DNA of 64,000 nucleotides from contig NZ_KB906406.1 of assembly GCF_000381345.1 (NCBI RefSeq), positions 62,001-126,000 of the forward strand, given 5' to 3'. The stretch comes from Deinococcus apachensis DSM 19763 (GTDB lineage Bacteria > Deinococcota > Deinococci > Deinococcales > Deinococcaceae). The position numbers and the translations under genes are program-made. Under the pieces are notes generated by a model that was not told the DNA's origin, made no database searches, and was given only the letters and a program-made list of their open reading frames with translations. Positions 10,304 to 21,503 of the stretch are shown in pieces (within the stretch, counting starts at the first letter, position 1; the number at the start of each line of letters is the position of its first letter).

Positions 10304-11722
10304 GTGGTTTTCAGCAGCAACGTCTTCCTGTTCCTGTTCCTGCCCGCCTTCCTGGTGGTGTATTACCTCCTGCCCTTCCGCTGGCGCTCGGGGTGGATTC
10401 TGGTGGGCAGCTACGCCCTGTACGGGTGGTGGCGGCTCGACTTCCTGTGGCTGCTCGTCGGCGTGACGCTGGCCGCGTACGTCTTCGCGCTCGCCCTGGG
10501 GCGGGCCGAGGGGGCGCGCCGCTTCCAGATCCTGGCGGTCGCCGTCGCGCTGAACCTGGGGGCGCTCGCGTACTTCAAATACGCGAACTTCGGGGTGGAG
10601 AGCTTCAACGCCGCGATCACCAGCCTGGGCTTCGCCCCCTTCTCGTGGGCGCCGATCCTGCTGCCCATCGGCCTCTCGTTCTTCATCTTCCACGCCATCA
10701 GCTACCTGGTGGACGTGTACCGCCGCGAGGAGCCCCCTACCCACCACCTGCTGGACTTCGCCGCCTTCATCGCCCTGTTCCCGCACCTGATCGCCGGTCC
10801 CGTGTTGAAGTACAACCTGCTCGCCGACCAGTTCCGGCACCGTACCCATACGTTGGAAGGGTTCAGCTACGGCGCCACCCGCTTCATGACCGGCTTTGCC
10901 AAGAAGGTTCTGATCGCCGATTCCATCGCCCCGCTCGTCACCGCCGCCTTCAACCAGCCCAACCCCACGCTGGCCGACAGTTGGCTGGGAGCGTTGGCCT
11001 ACACCCTGCAGCTCTACTTCGACTTCAGCGGGTACTCGGACATGGCGATTGGGCTGGCCGCGATGATGGGCTTCAAGTTCCCCGAGAACTTCAACCATCC
11101 CTACATCTCCCGCTCCATCACCGAGTTCTGGCGGCGCTGGCACATGAGTCTCAGCTCCTGGCTGCGCGAGTACCTGTATATCGGCCTGGGGGGCAACCGC
11201 AAGGGACGGGCGCGGACCTATCTCAACCTCTTCCTGACGATGGTGCTGGGCGGGCTGTGGCACGGGGCCAACTGGACCTTCCTGCTGTGGGGCATGTGGC
11301 ACGGCGGCCTGCTCGCCACCGAGCGCCGGATGAAGGAAGCGCAGCTCTGGAAGCCCTCCCCCGCGTGGCTGACCATCCCGGGCACGATGCTGCTGGTCAT
11401 CCTGGGCTGGGTGATGTTCCGGGCCGACAGTGTGATGGACGCCCTCGGGATGTACCGGGGGATGACGGGGCTCAACGGCGCGGGCCTCTCCGACACGCTG
11501 GCCTGGCAGGTGCGGCCCAGCGAACTCGTCACGATGCTCGTCGCCACCGTGCTGGTCTACGTGGCCCCGGTCTGGGGTGAGCGGGTGGGTGATGTGGGCA
11601 GCCGCCTGTTGCGCCCCCGCCTCGCCGTGGCGGCCACCACGGCCCTGCTGCCCCTCTTCGTGCTGGCGATCTTGAAACTCAGCGCCCAGTCCTACACTCC
11701 CTTTCTCTACTTCCAGTTCTGA
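10304..11722 (+). CDS. MBOAT acyltransferase, AlgI-like
   Basis: Membrane-bound O-acyltransferase that probably passes acetyl groups across the membrane for polysaccharide O-acetylation. The 472 residues contain about ten hydrophobic segments. The family signature runs from YLVDVYRRE near 134 through LIAGPVLKYN at 162-171 and YFDFSGYSDMAIG at 238-250. It continues to EFWRRWHMSLSSWLREYLYI with His280 and GLWHGANWTF with the invariant catalytic His320. It starts MVFSSNVFLFLFLP, as AlgI/DltB proteins do. The GTG at 10304 has GGGAGGG nine bases upstream. It lies 11 bases after the AlgF-like gene and 8 bases before the AlgJ-like gene. Confidence 0.92.
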   Translation: MVFSSNVFLFLFLPAFLVVYYLLPFRWRSGWILVGSYALYGWWRLDFLWLLVGVTLAAYVFALALGRAEGARRFQILAVAVALNLGALAYFKYANFGVESFNAAITSLGFAPFSWAPILLPIGLSFFIFHAISYLVDVYRREEPPTHHLLDFAAFIALFPHLIAGPVLKYNLLADQFRHRTHTLEGFSYGATRFMTGFAKKVLIADSIAPLVTAAFNQPNPTLADSWLGALAYTLQLYFDFSGYSDMAIGLAAMMGFKFPENFNHPYISRSITEFWRRWHMSLSSWLREYLYIGLGGNRKGRARTYLNLFLTMVLGGLWHGANWTFLLWGMWHGGLLATERRMKEAQLWKPSPAWLTIPGTMLLVILGWVMFRADSVMDALGMYRGMTGLNGAGLSDTLAWQVRPSELVTMLVATVLVYVAPVWGERVGDVGSRLLRPRLAVAATTALLPLFVLAILKLSAQSYTPFLYFQF

Positions 11723-11730
11723 GGTCGCCG

Positions 11731-12897
11731 GTGACCGAATTCGCGCGGGATTATGTCAAGAACGACGGTCAGGGGCACGCGGTTCCCGGGGTGCTGCACT
11801 GGCTGCCCGGCCTGTTTCTCCTGGCCGTGCTGGGGGTGGGCGCCCTACTGACCCTGACCTCGCCAGGGGCGCGCACGGTGCCCCAGGATCAGAACGTCAC
11901 GACCGGCCAGTGGACCGCCGCCTACGAGAAGGGCCTGGACGCGGACGTTCCGTGGCGCCGCCCTGCGCTCGACCTGTGGGGCGGCGCCCAGTACCGCCTC
12001 TTCGGGGAGGCCCGGCCGGGGGCCGTGGTGGGCCGGGACGGCTGGCTGTACACCAGTGAGGAGTTCGAGACCGCCCCGGCCGACGCCCGCGAGCTGCGGG
12101 ACAAGCTGAGGTATGTGGGGGAGGTGCGGCGCGACCTGGCGCGGGACGGCGCGCGGCTCGTGGTGGCGCTGGTCCCCTCCAAGGCCCGGCTGTATTCGTC
12201 GCACCTCGGGGGCGTCCGTGTCCCGGCGGCCAAAGCCACCCAGTACGAGACCTTCCGCCGCGGGTTGGAGGCCGAGGGCATCATTGCCCCCGACCTTTAT
12301 GCGGCGTTGCGGTGGGCGAAGACGGGGGACGGTCCAAACCTGTTCTTCCGAACGGATACCCACTGGACTCCGGATGGAGCGGGCGTGGCGGCCCGGGCGG
12401 TCGCCTCGCAGGTGCGGGCGCTGGGGCTGGAGTTTCCCGCAGGGGACTTCAGGGCGGCGCGGGCCGCCCCGGCGATCTACCCGGGCGACCTGCTGCGCTA
12501 CCTGCCGGGGGCCGAGCGGGCGCCGTCCACCTCCGACTGGGTCCGGGCCCGGTCGACCGAACGGGTGAGCGGCGGCGGGGGCCTGCTGGGTGACGAGGGC
12601 ATCGCCGTCACCCTGGTGGGGACGAGTTACAGCGCGGCGAGTTCGGCCAATGTGTGGGACTTCGCCGGGCAGCTCCAGCAGGCGCTGGGCACCGAGGTGC
12701 TCAACGTCGCCGATCAGGGGCGCGGGCCTTTCCTGCCCATGCGCGACTACCTGCGGAGCCCGGAACGCACCTCCAGTCCTCCCCAGGTGGTGATCTGGGA
12801 GATTCCCGAACGGTACCTGCGGGTAGACTACCCAGGACTGGACAACGCCGGAGCCGCCTCCCATGCGCGGGAGACTCCCGGCACACCCCCCTCCTGA
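11731..12897 (+). CDS. AlgJ-like membrane-anchored SGNH acetyltransferase
   Basis: Predicted extracytoplasmic O-acetyltransferase anchored by one helix at residues 24-43 (LHWLPGLFLLAVLGVGALLTL). The outward domain has the AlgJ/AlgX SGNH-hydrolase layout. VVGRDGWLYTSEEFE opens the domain, DTHWTPDGAG holds the catalytic Asp and His, and GTSYSAAS supplies the nucleophile serine. Length (388) fits AlgJ. In the alginate system AlgJ works with AlgI and AlgF at the membrane. The GTG at 11731 is preceded by GAGG overlapping the upstream stop codon. Eight bases separate it from the AlgI-like gene. Confidence 0.82.
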   Translation: MTEFARDYVKNDGQGHAVPGVLHWLPGLFLLAVLGVGALLTLTSPGARTVPQDQNVTTGQWTAAYEKGLDADVPWRRPALDLWGGAQYRLFGEARPGAVVGRDGWLYTSEEFETAPADARELRDKLRYVGEVRRDLARDGARLVVALVPSKARLYSSHLGGVRVPAAKATQYETFRRGLEAEGIIAPDLYAALRWAKTGDGPNLFFRTDTHWTPDGAGVAARAVASQVRALGLEFPAGDFRAARAAPAIYPGDLLRYLPGAERAPSTSDWVRARSTERVSGGGGLLGDEGIAVTLVGTSYSAASSANVWDFAGQLQQALGTEVLNVADQGRGPFLPMRDYLRSPERTSSPPQVVIWEIPERYLRVDYPGLDNAGAASHARETPGTPPS

Positions 12898-12905
12898 GGA
12901 GCCAC

Positions 12906-14258
12906 ATGAATATTTCAGGATTCCTGCTGTCCTCCAGCCTGCTGCTCGGCCTCGGCTCTGCCCAGGAGACGCCCGCGAAGGCCAGCGAAATCCCAGCACC
13001 CCTCCAGGGCTGCGCCAAGTCCAGCAATTACGACGGCAAGGGGAATTTCGAGCTCTTCGGCCAGGACGGCTTTATCTTCGAGAGCCCCGAGTTTCAGGAC
13101 ACGTATGAGTTCAAGGGCCTAGACCAGCTCACCCTCCTCGTTAACACGTTCCGGGCCAGAGGCTCGGAACTCATCCTCGTTCCCGTTCCCTCCCGCGCCA
13201 TCAAGTACGCGGGGAGCCTGGACCTGACCTCCTATCCGCGGCTCGACTTCTCCAGCCAGAAGTTCGTGCAGAGCTGGGACAAGATGATCGCGTCCGCCCG
13301 GGGAACGGGCGCCCACGTCGTCGACCTGCTGCCCGACATCCTGGCGTTCAAGCCCGGCGCCCGCGGCGAGGATTTCTTCTACCCGCGCGACCACCACTGG
13401 ACCACCTCGGGCGCGGAGAAGGCGGCGCAGGAGACGGCGGACCTGATCGCGGGGATCATCAGGGACCGGCAGCTGGAGCTGCCCACCAAGAAGGGGACGC
13501 TCACCCTCACCAGGGGCAGCTCCTTCACCGGTTCCTACGGCAAGCGTTTCGAGGATGTCTGTGGGCAGAAGCTGCCGCAGATGACCAGCTACCAGGCCCG
13601 TTACGAGGAGGAGAACGAGTCCCTGCTGGGCGACGAGGACGACGTCATCGGCATCTTCGGGGACAGCTTCGGGCAGGGGTTTCCCGACAGCAATTTCGGT
13701 CCCCTGCTGGAATACAGGACGGGGCTGAAGACGGTCAACTACTCGTCGGCGGGGGCCGGGCCGCTGCTGTCCCTCTACGGCTACCTGGCGGACCCCAGGG
13801 TGAGGGAGAAGCTCCCCAAATTCATCGTCGTTCCCTTTATGGGGTGGCTCTCCAACAACGCCTTCGACTACAACCAGGCCACGGCGGCGCTGCTCTCCTG
13901 CACCGACAGGACGCGGCTGGCCCGGGTGGACTACCCCGCCGGGCAGGACAAGATTACCTTCGGCACGCTTCCCCAAACGGCCGCCCGGAAACTGATCCAC
14001 ATCCACACGAACGAGACCACCAACTACCTGGAGGTGCGGGGGAAGTACACGGACGGCTCGCCCATGCGCTGGGAGAACTGGCGCGTGTCGGCCGACTACT
14101 TCCGGGGAAGCCGCAACGACTTTTACAGCCTGGCCGCCGTCGGCCGGACACCCCTGGAGGCCTCCATCGCCATCGACGGCCGCAAACCCACCGCGGGCTA
14201 CGCGGAGGTGTGCTCGGTCGATGTGGGCAACGCAGAGGGTGCCCTCTCTTCCCCCTGA
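12906..14258 (+). CDS. AlgX-like secreted O-acetyltransferase
   Basis: A 450-residue exported protein with signal peptide MNISGFLLSSSLLLGLGSA. It has a catalytic SGNH-like domain followed by a C-terminal beta-rich region, the same two-part plan as AlgX (hydrolase-like domain plus carbohydrate-binding module). GQDGFIF opens the domain. RDHHWTTSGA at about residue 160 holds the Asp-His pair and IGIFGDSFGQGF at about 247 the serine. The C-terminal part contains TNYLEVRGKYTDGSPMRWENW. AlgX is the terminal acetyltransferase that modifies the polymer. The ATG lies eight bases after the previous gene's stop, with GAGGAGCC upstream. It closes the cassette; no alginate-specific genes such as alg8 or algK are nearby. 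Confidence 0.82.
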   Translation: MNISGFLLSSSLLLGLGSAQETPAKASEIPAPLQGCAKSSNYDGKGNFELFGQDGFIFESPEFQDTYEFKGLDQLTLLVNTFRARGSELILVPVPSRAIKYAGSLDLTSYPRLDFSSQKFVQSWDKMIASARGTGAHVVDLLPDILAFKPGARGEDFFYPRDHHWTTSGAEKAAQETADLIAGIIRDRQLELPTKKGTLTLTRGSSFTGSYGKRFEDVCGQKLPQMTSYQARYEEENESLLGDEDDVIGIFGDSFGQGFPDSNFGPLLEYRTGLKTVNYSSAGAGPLLSLYGYLADPRVREKLPKFIVVPFMGWLSNNAFDYNQATAALLSCTDRTRLARVDYPAGQDKITFGTLPQTAARKLIHIHTNETTNYLEVRGKYTDGSPMRWENWRVSADYFRGSRNDFYSLAAVGRTPLEASIAIDGRKPTAGYAEVCSVDVGNAEGALSSP

Positions 14259-14372
14259 CGGAAGAGCGCTTGGCCGGAATCCGCACGCCTCTTCTGGGAA
14301 GGGCTAGCTGCCGACGCCGCCAGTTCTGCCCTCCCTAGGGAGTTTGCGAGGTCCCTGTCAGGCCGGTCACCC

Positions 14373-14378
14373 TAGACT
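14373..14378 (+). promoter_or_regulatory. -10 box of leaderless prepilin peptidase gene
   Basis: TAGACT, six bases before the GTG start at 14385. Confidence 0.5.
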
Positions 14379-14384
14379 CTGCCC

Positions 14385-15527
14385 GTGAGCCCTGACGTTC
14401 TCCTCGTGATGTTCGCTGGCGTGTTCGGCCTGCTCGTTGGGTCGTTCTCGAACGTGCTGATCTGGCGGCTGCCACGCGGGGAAAATATCGCCTTCCCGCC
14501 CAGCCACTGCCCAAGCTGCGACCACCGCCTCTCCCCCCTGGACCTCGTGCCCGTCGTCTCGTGGCTGGGGCTGGGCGGGCGGTGCCGTTACTGCCGGGCG
14601 CCGATCAAGGCTCGGTATCCGGTGATCGAACTGCTGACGGGCGCGGGCTACGCGGTCATCGCGGCGCTGTTCCCCCTCACGACCTTCGGGGCGGGCACCC
14701 TGGGGCTGATGCTGCTGTTCACGCTGCTCCTCGTGGCGAGCGCCATCGACCTCGACACGTACACCATTCCCGATGAGCTGACGCTGCCGGGGGTGGTGCT
14801 GGGGCTGGCACTGGCGTGGCTGAACACCCGCTCGGGGGCGGCGGCGGGAGGGCTGCCCACCTTTGCCGGGGCCGTGCAGGGAGCGCTGCTGGGTGCAGGG
14901 CTGCTCGTGACCATCGACCTGATCGGGTCGTGGGTACTGCGGCGCTTCCGCGAGCGGAACTACCCCGAGCGGCCCATCGGCTACCAGCAGATCGCGCTGG
15001 CCCTGCTGGCGGGGGCCTGGCTGGGGCCATGGTGGGGGCTGGCGGCGGCGCTCGTCTCGGCGGGGCTCAACCTGGCCGCGCGGCGGGTCGTCCGTATTCC
15101 AGAGATTGTCACCCTGGGCGGTTTCCTCGTCAGCGTGGCGCTGGGGGGCACGGGCTTTGGACCCGGTTTGATCCTGATGGTGCAGGGGGCTCTGGCCGCC
15201 GCGGGCGCCGCGTCCCTGGTGGCGGGCGTGTACTGGTGGCTGAAGCGTGAACCAGAGTCGGAGGCCGACGCCCCCTTCGACCCCTCGGCGATGGGCTTCG
15301 GGGACGTGAAGCTCGCCGCCGTGATCGGCGTGTTCCTGGGGTGGGAGCGGCTGCTCGTCGCGCTCGTCGTGGCCGTGGTGGCGGGCGCCGTGATGGGCCT
15401 GGCGCAACTCGCCCTGCGGCGCGAGAACCGGGTGAAGTTCGGCCCCTACCTGGCGCTGGGCGCCGTCGTCGCGCTGATCTGGGGTGGGGGCCTGGTGGCG
15501 GCCTACCGGGGCATGCTGGGACTGTAA
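14385..15527 (+). CDS. Type IV prepilin peptidase/N-methyltransferase (A24 family)
   Basis: Membrane aspartic protease that cuts the leader of type IV prepilins and pseudopilins, needed for pili and DNA uptake. The 380 residues start with GSFSNVLIWRLPRG (FSNV/IxR signature). The methyltransferase zinc loop CPSCDH...CRYCRAPI has two CxxC pairs, and both catalytic aspartates are present, in SAIDLDTYTIPDELT and GFGDVKLAA. About eight membrane segments are visible. It is longer than the usual 250-290 residues because of a loop and extra segments between the two aspartate motifs (about 150-290). The GTG start is leaderless. No pilin gene is adjacent. Confidence 0.93.
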   Translation: MSPDVLLVMFAGVFGLLVGSFSNVLIWRLPRGENIAFPPSHCPSCDHRLSPLDLVPVVSWLGLGGRCRYCRAPIKARYPVIELLTGAGYAVIAALFPLTTFGAGTLGLMLLFTLLLVASAIDLDTYTIPDELTLPGVVLGLALAWLNTRSGAAAGGLPTFAGAVQGALLGAGLLVTIDLIGSWVLRRFRERNYPERPIGYQQIALALLAGAWLGPWWGLAAALVSAGLNLAARRVVRIPEIVTLGGFLVSVALGGTGFGPGLILMVQGALAAAGAASLVAGVYWWLKREPESEADAPFDPSAMGFGDVKLAAVIGVFLGWERLLVALVVAVVAGAVMGLAQLALRRENRVKFGPYLALGAVVALIWGGGLVAAYRGMLGL

Positions 15528-15537
15528 AAGAAGGAGG

Positions 15538-15573
15538 GAGCGGGGCAGCCCTCGATTCGTGGCTGCCCCGCTC
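15538..15573. terminator. Strong hairpin terminator between convergent genes
   Basis: A perfect 13-base stem, GAGCGGGGCAGCC at 15538-15550 with 15561-15573, around a 10-base loop. It lies 10 bases past the prepilin peptidase stop and next to the end of the opposing short gene. Confidence 0.8.
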
Positions 15574-15576
15574 TCG

Positions 15577-15756
15577 TTATTTCTGGACCGGCTCCTGAGG
15601 CGGTCTGGCCCGCGCCCCTCCGCGCCGGGGACGTGGCCCGGTGGGCACGGGAACCCCCACGCCGTCGTCCTCGTCGTTCGGGCGGCGAATTGCCGGTGTC
15701 CCGCCTCGCCTCTTCTCCAGCCACTGCACCACACGTCTCGGGAAAGAGTCGGCCAT
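15577..15756 (-). CDS. Small basic hypothetical protein (59 aa)
   Basis: A short frame I do not recognise. It begins MADSFPRRVVQWLEKRR and continues with a proline/arginine-rich, probably disordered tail (RRPNDEDDGVGV, then TGPRPRRGG). It is co-directional with the QueF-like gene, 28 bases after it, and ends four bases from the shared terminator hairpin, as a last operon gene would. No clear ribosome-binding site is visible, so the call is tentative. Conservation in other deinococci would decide it. Confidence 0.35.
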   Translation of the reverse strand: MADSFPRRVVQWLEKRRGGTPAIRRPNDEDDGVGVPVPTGPRPRRGGARARPPQEPVQK

Positions 15757-15784
15757 GTACTCGGGTACTCGGCGGAATCCGCCC

Positions 15785-16692
<908 letters not shown>

Positions 16693-16771
16693 GGCGTCCT
16701 CCGGCCACAGCGACAGGACAGGTCACGGGCCAGCGCCGAGGGTAGCAGGTCCGGCAGTCTGGGAAATGGGG

Positions 16772-17464
16772 TCAGGCCGACCCTGAGCGGGCAAGCGGCG
16801 GGGTGAGGGGCACGGCGCGCAGGGCGCGGGCCAGCCGCAGGAAGGCTGCGTCATGCGCCGGATTCGTCCAGGCGGGCGACTGCACGAGCAGGACGGCAGT
16901 GACCTGGCCCGGGTCGGGGAGGCCTGCGCCGGGGGAAGTCATGCGGGTGAGGGTCACGCGCTCCAACACGTCGGGGGGGAGGAGGGGCGCAACTTCATTC
17001 CGGGTCCGCGCCAGGTCGAATCCCTCCGCGACGGGCAGTCCCGCGTGCCAGTCGGGGTAGAGGCAGGTGTAGCGTTCGATCCGTCCCGAGCGCAGTCCCA
17101 GCCCCGCCCAGTTCCCGGGCCTTAAGCGCCCCGCGTCCCCGCTCAGGCTGGCGAGGTCGTGGTGGCTGTCCACGTTCAGCACGTCCTGTCCGGGAAAGGC
17201 TTCGAGCCAGGCCCAGGCGTCCGCATGGGTGAGGGTCACGGTGGCCGGAATTCCGGCGTAGCGCTCCAACCCTTCCCAGCCGGGATAAAGGGGGAAGTCG
17301 GCGTCCAGGCCCGTCCAGCCGGATGCCGCCAGGTCACGCCTGCGAGCCCGCTCCCGCCACGCCTCCAGCCGGTCGGGCTCGCGGTCGCGGGTGCCCCAGA
17401 CCGGCGCGTCGAACACGAGTTCCCGCGTGCCGCTGAAGGCGTCCCAGTCGATGCTCAGCAGCAT
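16772..17464 (-). CDS. Arginase-fold-like hypothetical protein
   Basis: A 230-residue cytosolic protein without a confident family. It starts MLLSIDWDAFSGT and contains VLNVDSHHDLASLS around residue 95, where closely spaced Asp and His residues recall the metal site of arginase-like proteins (UPF0489 type). A later WTNPAHDAAF could add ligands. GNWAGLGLRSGRIERYTCLYPDW resembles the conserved substrate-side loop of that group. It lies 79 bases upstream of the queP-like gene on the same strand. The arginase link is inferred from motif layout only. Confidence 0.55.
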   Translation of the reverse strand: MLLSIDWDAFSGTRELVFDAPVWGTRDREPDRLEAWRERARRRDLAASGWTGLDADFPLYPGWEGLERYAGIPATVTLTHADAWAWLEAFPGQDVLNVDSHHDLASLSGDAGRLRPGNWAGLGLRSGRIERYTCLYPDWHAGLPVAEGFDLARTRNEVAPLLPPDVLERVTLTRMTSPGAGLPDPGQVTAVLLVQSPAWTNPAHDAAFLRLARALRAVPLTPPLARSGSA

Positions 17465-17522
17465 GGCTTGGAGCAGGGGCGGGAGGGAGGAGTGGGCACG
17501 TCCCGAGTATCGCCCCGGAAGC

Positions 17523-18482
17523 TCAGAACTCCAGCAGGTAGCTCACGCTTGCCGGGTCCCGCACGAAGCCCAGGCGGTCGTTGATGGTGAGCATGGGCAC
17601 ATTGTCGCTCGCGTTGTCGGTGCGGACGGCGGGAGCGCCGAGGGTCCGGGCCACGCGCAGGGCGTGGACTTTGAGCAGGGTTGCAATCCCCTGCCCGCGC
17701 GCCGCCCGCGTCACGCCTGTCAGACCGGTGAGCAGGTCGGGGCTTGCCTCGGTGCGGAAGAGCGTGGTCTGCCCGACCCACGCGCCGCCCGCGTCCTCGG
17801 CGATCAGGTAGGCCTCCGGGAGCAGGCCGGGGTCGCCGAGGACCGCCTCCTCGAACACCTCGCGGCTCAGCGGCGTGGCGGGCTCGGAGCGGGGCACGTC
17901 CCGGCGCACGTCGCTCATCAGGGTGTGGAGGCGCGCGGGCAGGTCGGGCTCTCTGGTCTCCCGCAGCTCGTGCAGGCTGCGAACGCGCACGCCCTGCCGG
18001 GCCAGCCGGTCCTCCAAAGCTCGGTAGGGCGCCTCGTCGAAGGCGGAGAGGTCCAGCGCGCTCGTGAAATACCGGCTCCCCGCCACGAATCCACGCCGGG
18101 CGAGGAAACCGGGGGCGAGGGGATGGTCCTCCCGGGCGCTCGTGCGGACGGCCTGGGCGCCGTGCCGGACGAGTTCCGCCCGCATCGCGTCCCACAGCGC
18201 TCCACCCACTCCTCTCCACTGACGCTCCGGGTGAACGGCGAGTTCGAGCATGAAACGCTGCGGGTGGTACATGCCGGGGTTCTGGTACACCGAGGCGAGG
18301 CCCACGACCTCCTCGCCCTCCAGTGCCACGAGGGTGAAGGCCGTGTACCCCCACCCCTCCTGCTCGGCGGCGCGTTTGCGGAAGTCCCCCGCGCTGAAGG
18401 GGTCGTGCGGCACCGCGAGGGTCCAGAGCCGGGCGGCGGCGTCCCATTCGGGGTCGCGGATGGGCCGGACGGTGGGCGTCAT
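17523..18482 (-). CDS. GNAT N-acetyltransferase, two-domain (third of tandem array)
   Basis: A 319-residue protein with two GNAT folds. The first has ELAVHPERQWRGVGGALW and the second TGVTRAARGQGIATLLKVHAL, each a motif A for acetyl-CoA with R/Q-x-x-G-x-G/A. RTDNASDNVPMLTINDRLGF near the C-terminus is shared with the two paralogues upstream. The acceptor is unknown. The frame is open further upstream, but the ATG at 18482 overlaps the preceding gene's stop by four bases. The sequence differs enough from its neighbours to suggest old duplications. Confidence 0.85.
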   Translation of the reverse strand: MTPTVRPIRDPEWDAAARLWTLAVPHDPFSAGDFRKRAAEQEGWGYTAFTLVALEGEEVVGLASVYQNPGMYHPQRFMLELAVHPERQWRGVGGALWDAMRAELVRHGAQAVRTSAREDHPLAPGFLARRGFVAGSRYFTSALDLSAFDEAPYRALEDRLARQGVRVRSLHELRETREPDLPARLHTLMSDVRRDVPRSEPATPLSREVFEEAVLGDPGLLPEAYLIAEDAGGAWVGQTTLFRTEASPDLLTGLTGVTRAARGQGIATLLKVHALRVARTLGAPAVRTDNASDNVPMLTINDRLGFVRDPASVSYLLEF

Positions 18483-19443
18483 ACCCCCTCCACGCTCCCG
18501 CGCCGCATCTCGATGAAGGCGGGCCGGGGACGAAAGCCCAGCCGCTCGTTCAGGGCGAGCATGGGGAGGTTCGTGGTCGCGTTGTTCGTCCAGACGGTCT
18601 GAATCCTGCGCTCCCGGGCTACCCCCAGGGCGGCGAGCTTGAGCGCGAGGCCCAGGCCCCGGCGACGCCACGCGCGGCGGGTGCCGGTCAGGCCGGTGTT
18701 GATCCGGGTGGCGTCGGTCGAGTCAGCGTACATTTCCGTCAGCGCCAGGACCTCGCCCACGTCCGTCACGGCGAGCAGCACCCCCCAAGGCAGGAAGGTC
18801 GGCCCCTCCCCCCGCTCCCGGAACGCCTCGAAGGGGAGGGGCGTCGCCTCGCCCGTGCGCGGCACGTCCTCCCGTATCTCCCCGAAGGCCGAGTGGTAGG
18901 CCCGCCAGGCGGCGTCCTCCCCCTGTTCGGCGATCAGCTCGGCGAGGCTGACCGCGCGCAGGCCCTCCGGCAACTGCGCCTCCCCAGTCCAGGTGGCCGG
19001 ATCGAAGGCCGTCAGGTCGAGCACATTGTCGAAATAGCGCAGCGTCTCGGTAAAACCGCGCCGGGTCAGGAACGCGAGGCCGCGGGGCTCGTCCTCGTAG
19101 GCGCCCGCCTGAACCTCCTGGGCGCCGCGCGCCTCCAGGCAGGCCTCCAGCACGTCCGCCAAGGCACGGCCCATTCCCCGGCCCGTCGCCTCCGAAAGCA
19201 CCATCACCTCGGCCCAGTAGCGGCCGGGGTGGAACATGCCGGGGGGCTGCATGAGGAACCCCGTGCCCACCGCCCGCCCGTCCTCCTCGGCGAGCCAGAC
19301 GCCCACGTAAGGGTTCAGCGGATGCTCCCGCAGGCTTCGCAACTCGTGCCCCAGCAGCTCGGCCGTGAGGGGGTGGCGGGGATTGACCGCATTCATGATC
19401 CTCGCCAGCACCGGCAGGTCGGCCTCGGTCGCCTCGCGGACGT

Positions 19444-19447
<4 letters not shown>
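18479..19447 (-). CDS. GNAT N-acetyltransferase, two-domain (second of array)
   Basis: A 322-residue double GNAT protein. It opens MNVREATEADLPVLARIMNAVNP. Motif A occurs as VMVLSEATGRGMGRALADV in the first domain and TGLTGTRRAWRRRGLGLALKL in the second, ending TNNATTNLPMLALNERLGF. The layout matches the flanking paralogues. The ATG at 19447 overlaps the upstream stop by four bases, and its own stop overlaps the next start, so all three are coupled. Two-domain GNATs of this size include mycothiol synthase, but deinococci use bacillithiol, so I do not assign that function. Confidence 0.86.
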
Positions 19448-20439
<992 letters not shown>

Positions 20440-20501
20440 AGCACCATCCTGTACCGGGCTCGTCAGGAGACACATCGGCCACAGCGCCTACCTCCCGGGC
20501 C

Positions 20502-20507
20502 TATCCT
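20502..20507 (+). promoter_or_regulatory. -10 box of leaderless PIG-L gene
   Basis: TATCCT, seven bases before the ATG at 20515. Confidence 0.5.
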
Positions 20508-20514
20508 GGGCCGC

Positions 20515-21168
<654 letters not shown>

Positions 21169-21503
21169 GCTGTACCGACGGAAAAAGCGTGCGCCTGACC
21201 GTATCCAGAGCTCCTCCCCCTTGCGGGCCGAGTGATGCACGAAGGGCTCTTACCGAAGAAAAAAGCCGTCCGGAAAGGCAAAGATCTCCTCCCCCTTGGG
21301 AGGGGGTGAGCGGGCACGCCCTGAGGCGCGGCCAGTAGACGAGACAGGTCATTTTGCAGACGCTCAAGCGGGTTACACGCCCCCTCACCCCGACCCTCTC
21401 CCACGAGGGGAGAGCGAGAACAACAGCGCCCCCGCTCCACTGATCCCGCACAGAAAAAGAGCCCGGGACGCACCCAGGCTCCTTTCGTCCAAATGGCTAA
21501 CCT
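21169..21503. repeat. Spacer with C/G-rich dispersed repeats
   Basis: A 335-base non-coding spacer. It has a CTCCTCCCCC/GGGAGGGGGTGAG self-complementary block at 21286-21310 and a CCCCTCACCCCG/CGAGGGGAGAG block at 21381-21418. Both resemble the element at 6784-6831. The minus-strand terminator of the DUF4142 gene occupies its right edge. I see no gene here. Confidence 0.45.
21454..21481 (-). terminator. Terminator after DUF4142 gene
   Basis: On the minus strand GAGCCTGGG and CCCGGGCTC form a 9-base stem with one G-T pair, followed by five T residues. It begins 23 bases past the stop codon. Confidence 0.8.

Noticed and set aside
9696..14258. Genuine alginate biosynthesis cluster
   Set aside because: Only the acetylation genes are present; polymerase, epimerase, export and lyase genes are missing from the surrounding sequence.
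16693..16771. Possible preQ1 riboswitch before the queuosine precursor transporter gene
   Set aside because: No preQ1-I, II or III core could be recognised; only a normal ribosome-binding site is present.
17523..18482. Mycothiol synthase (MshD)
   Set aside because: The two-GNAT layout fits, but deinococci are known for bacillithiol and no other mycothiol gene is here; left as GNAT of unknown acceptor.
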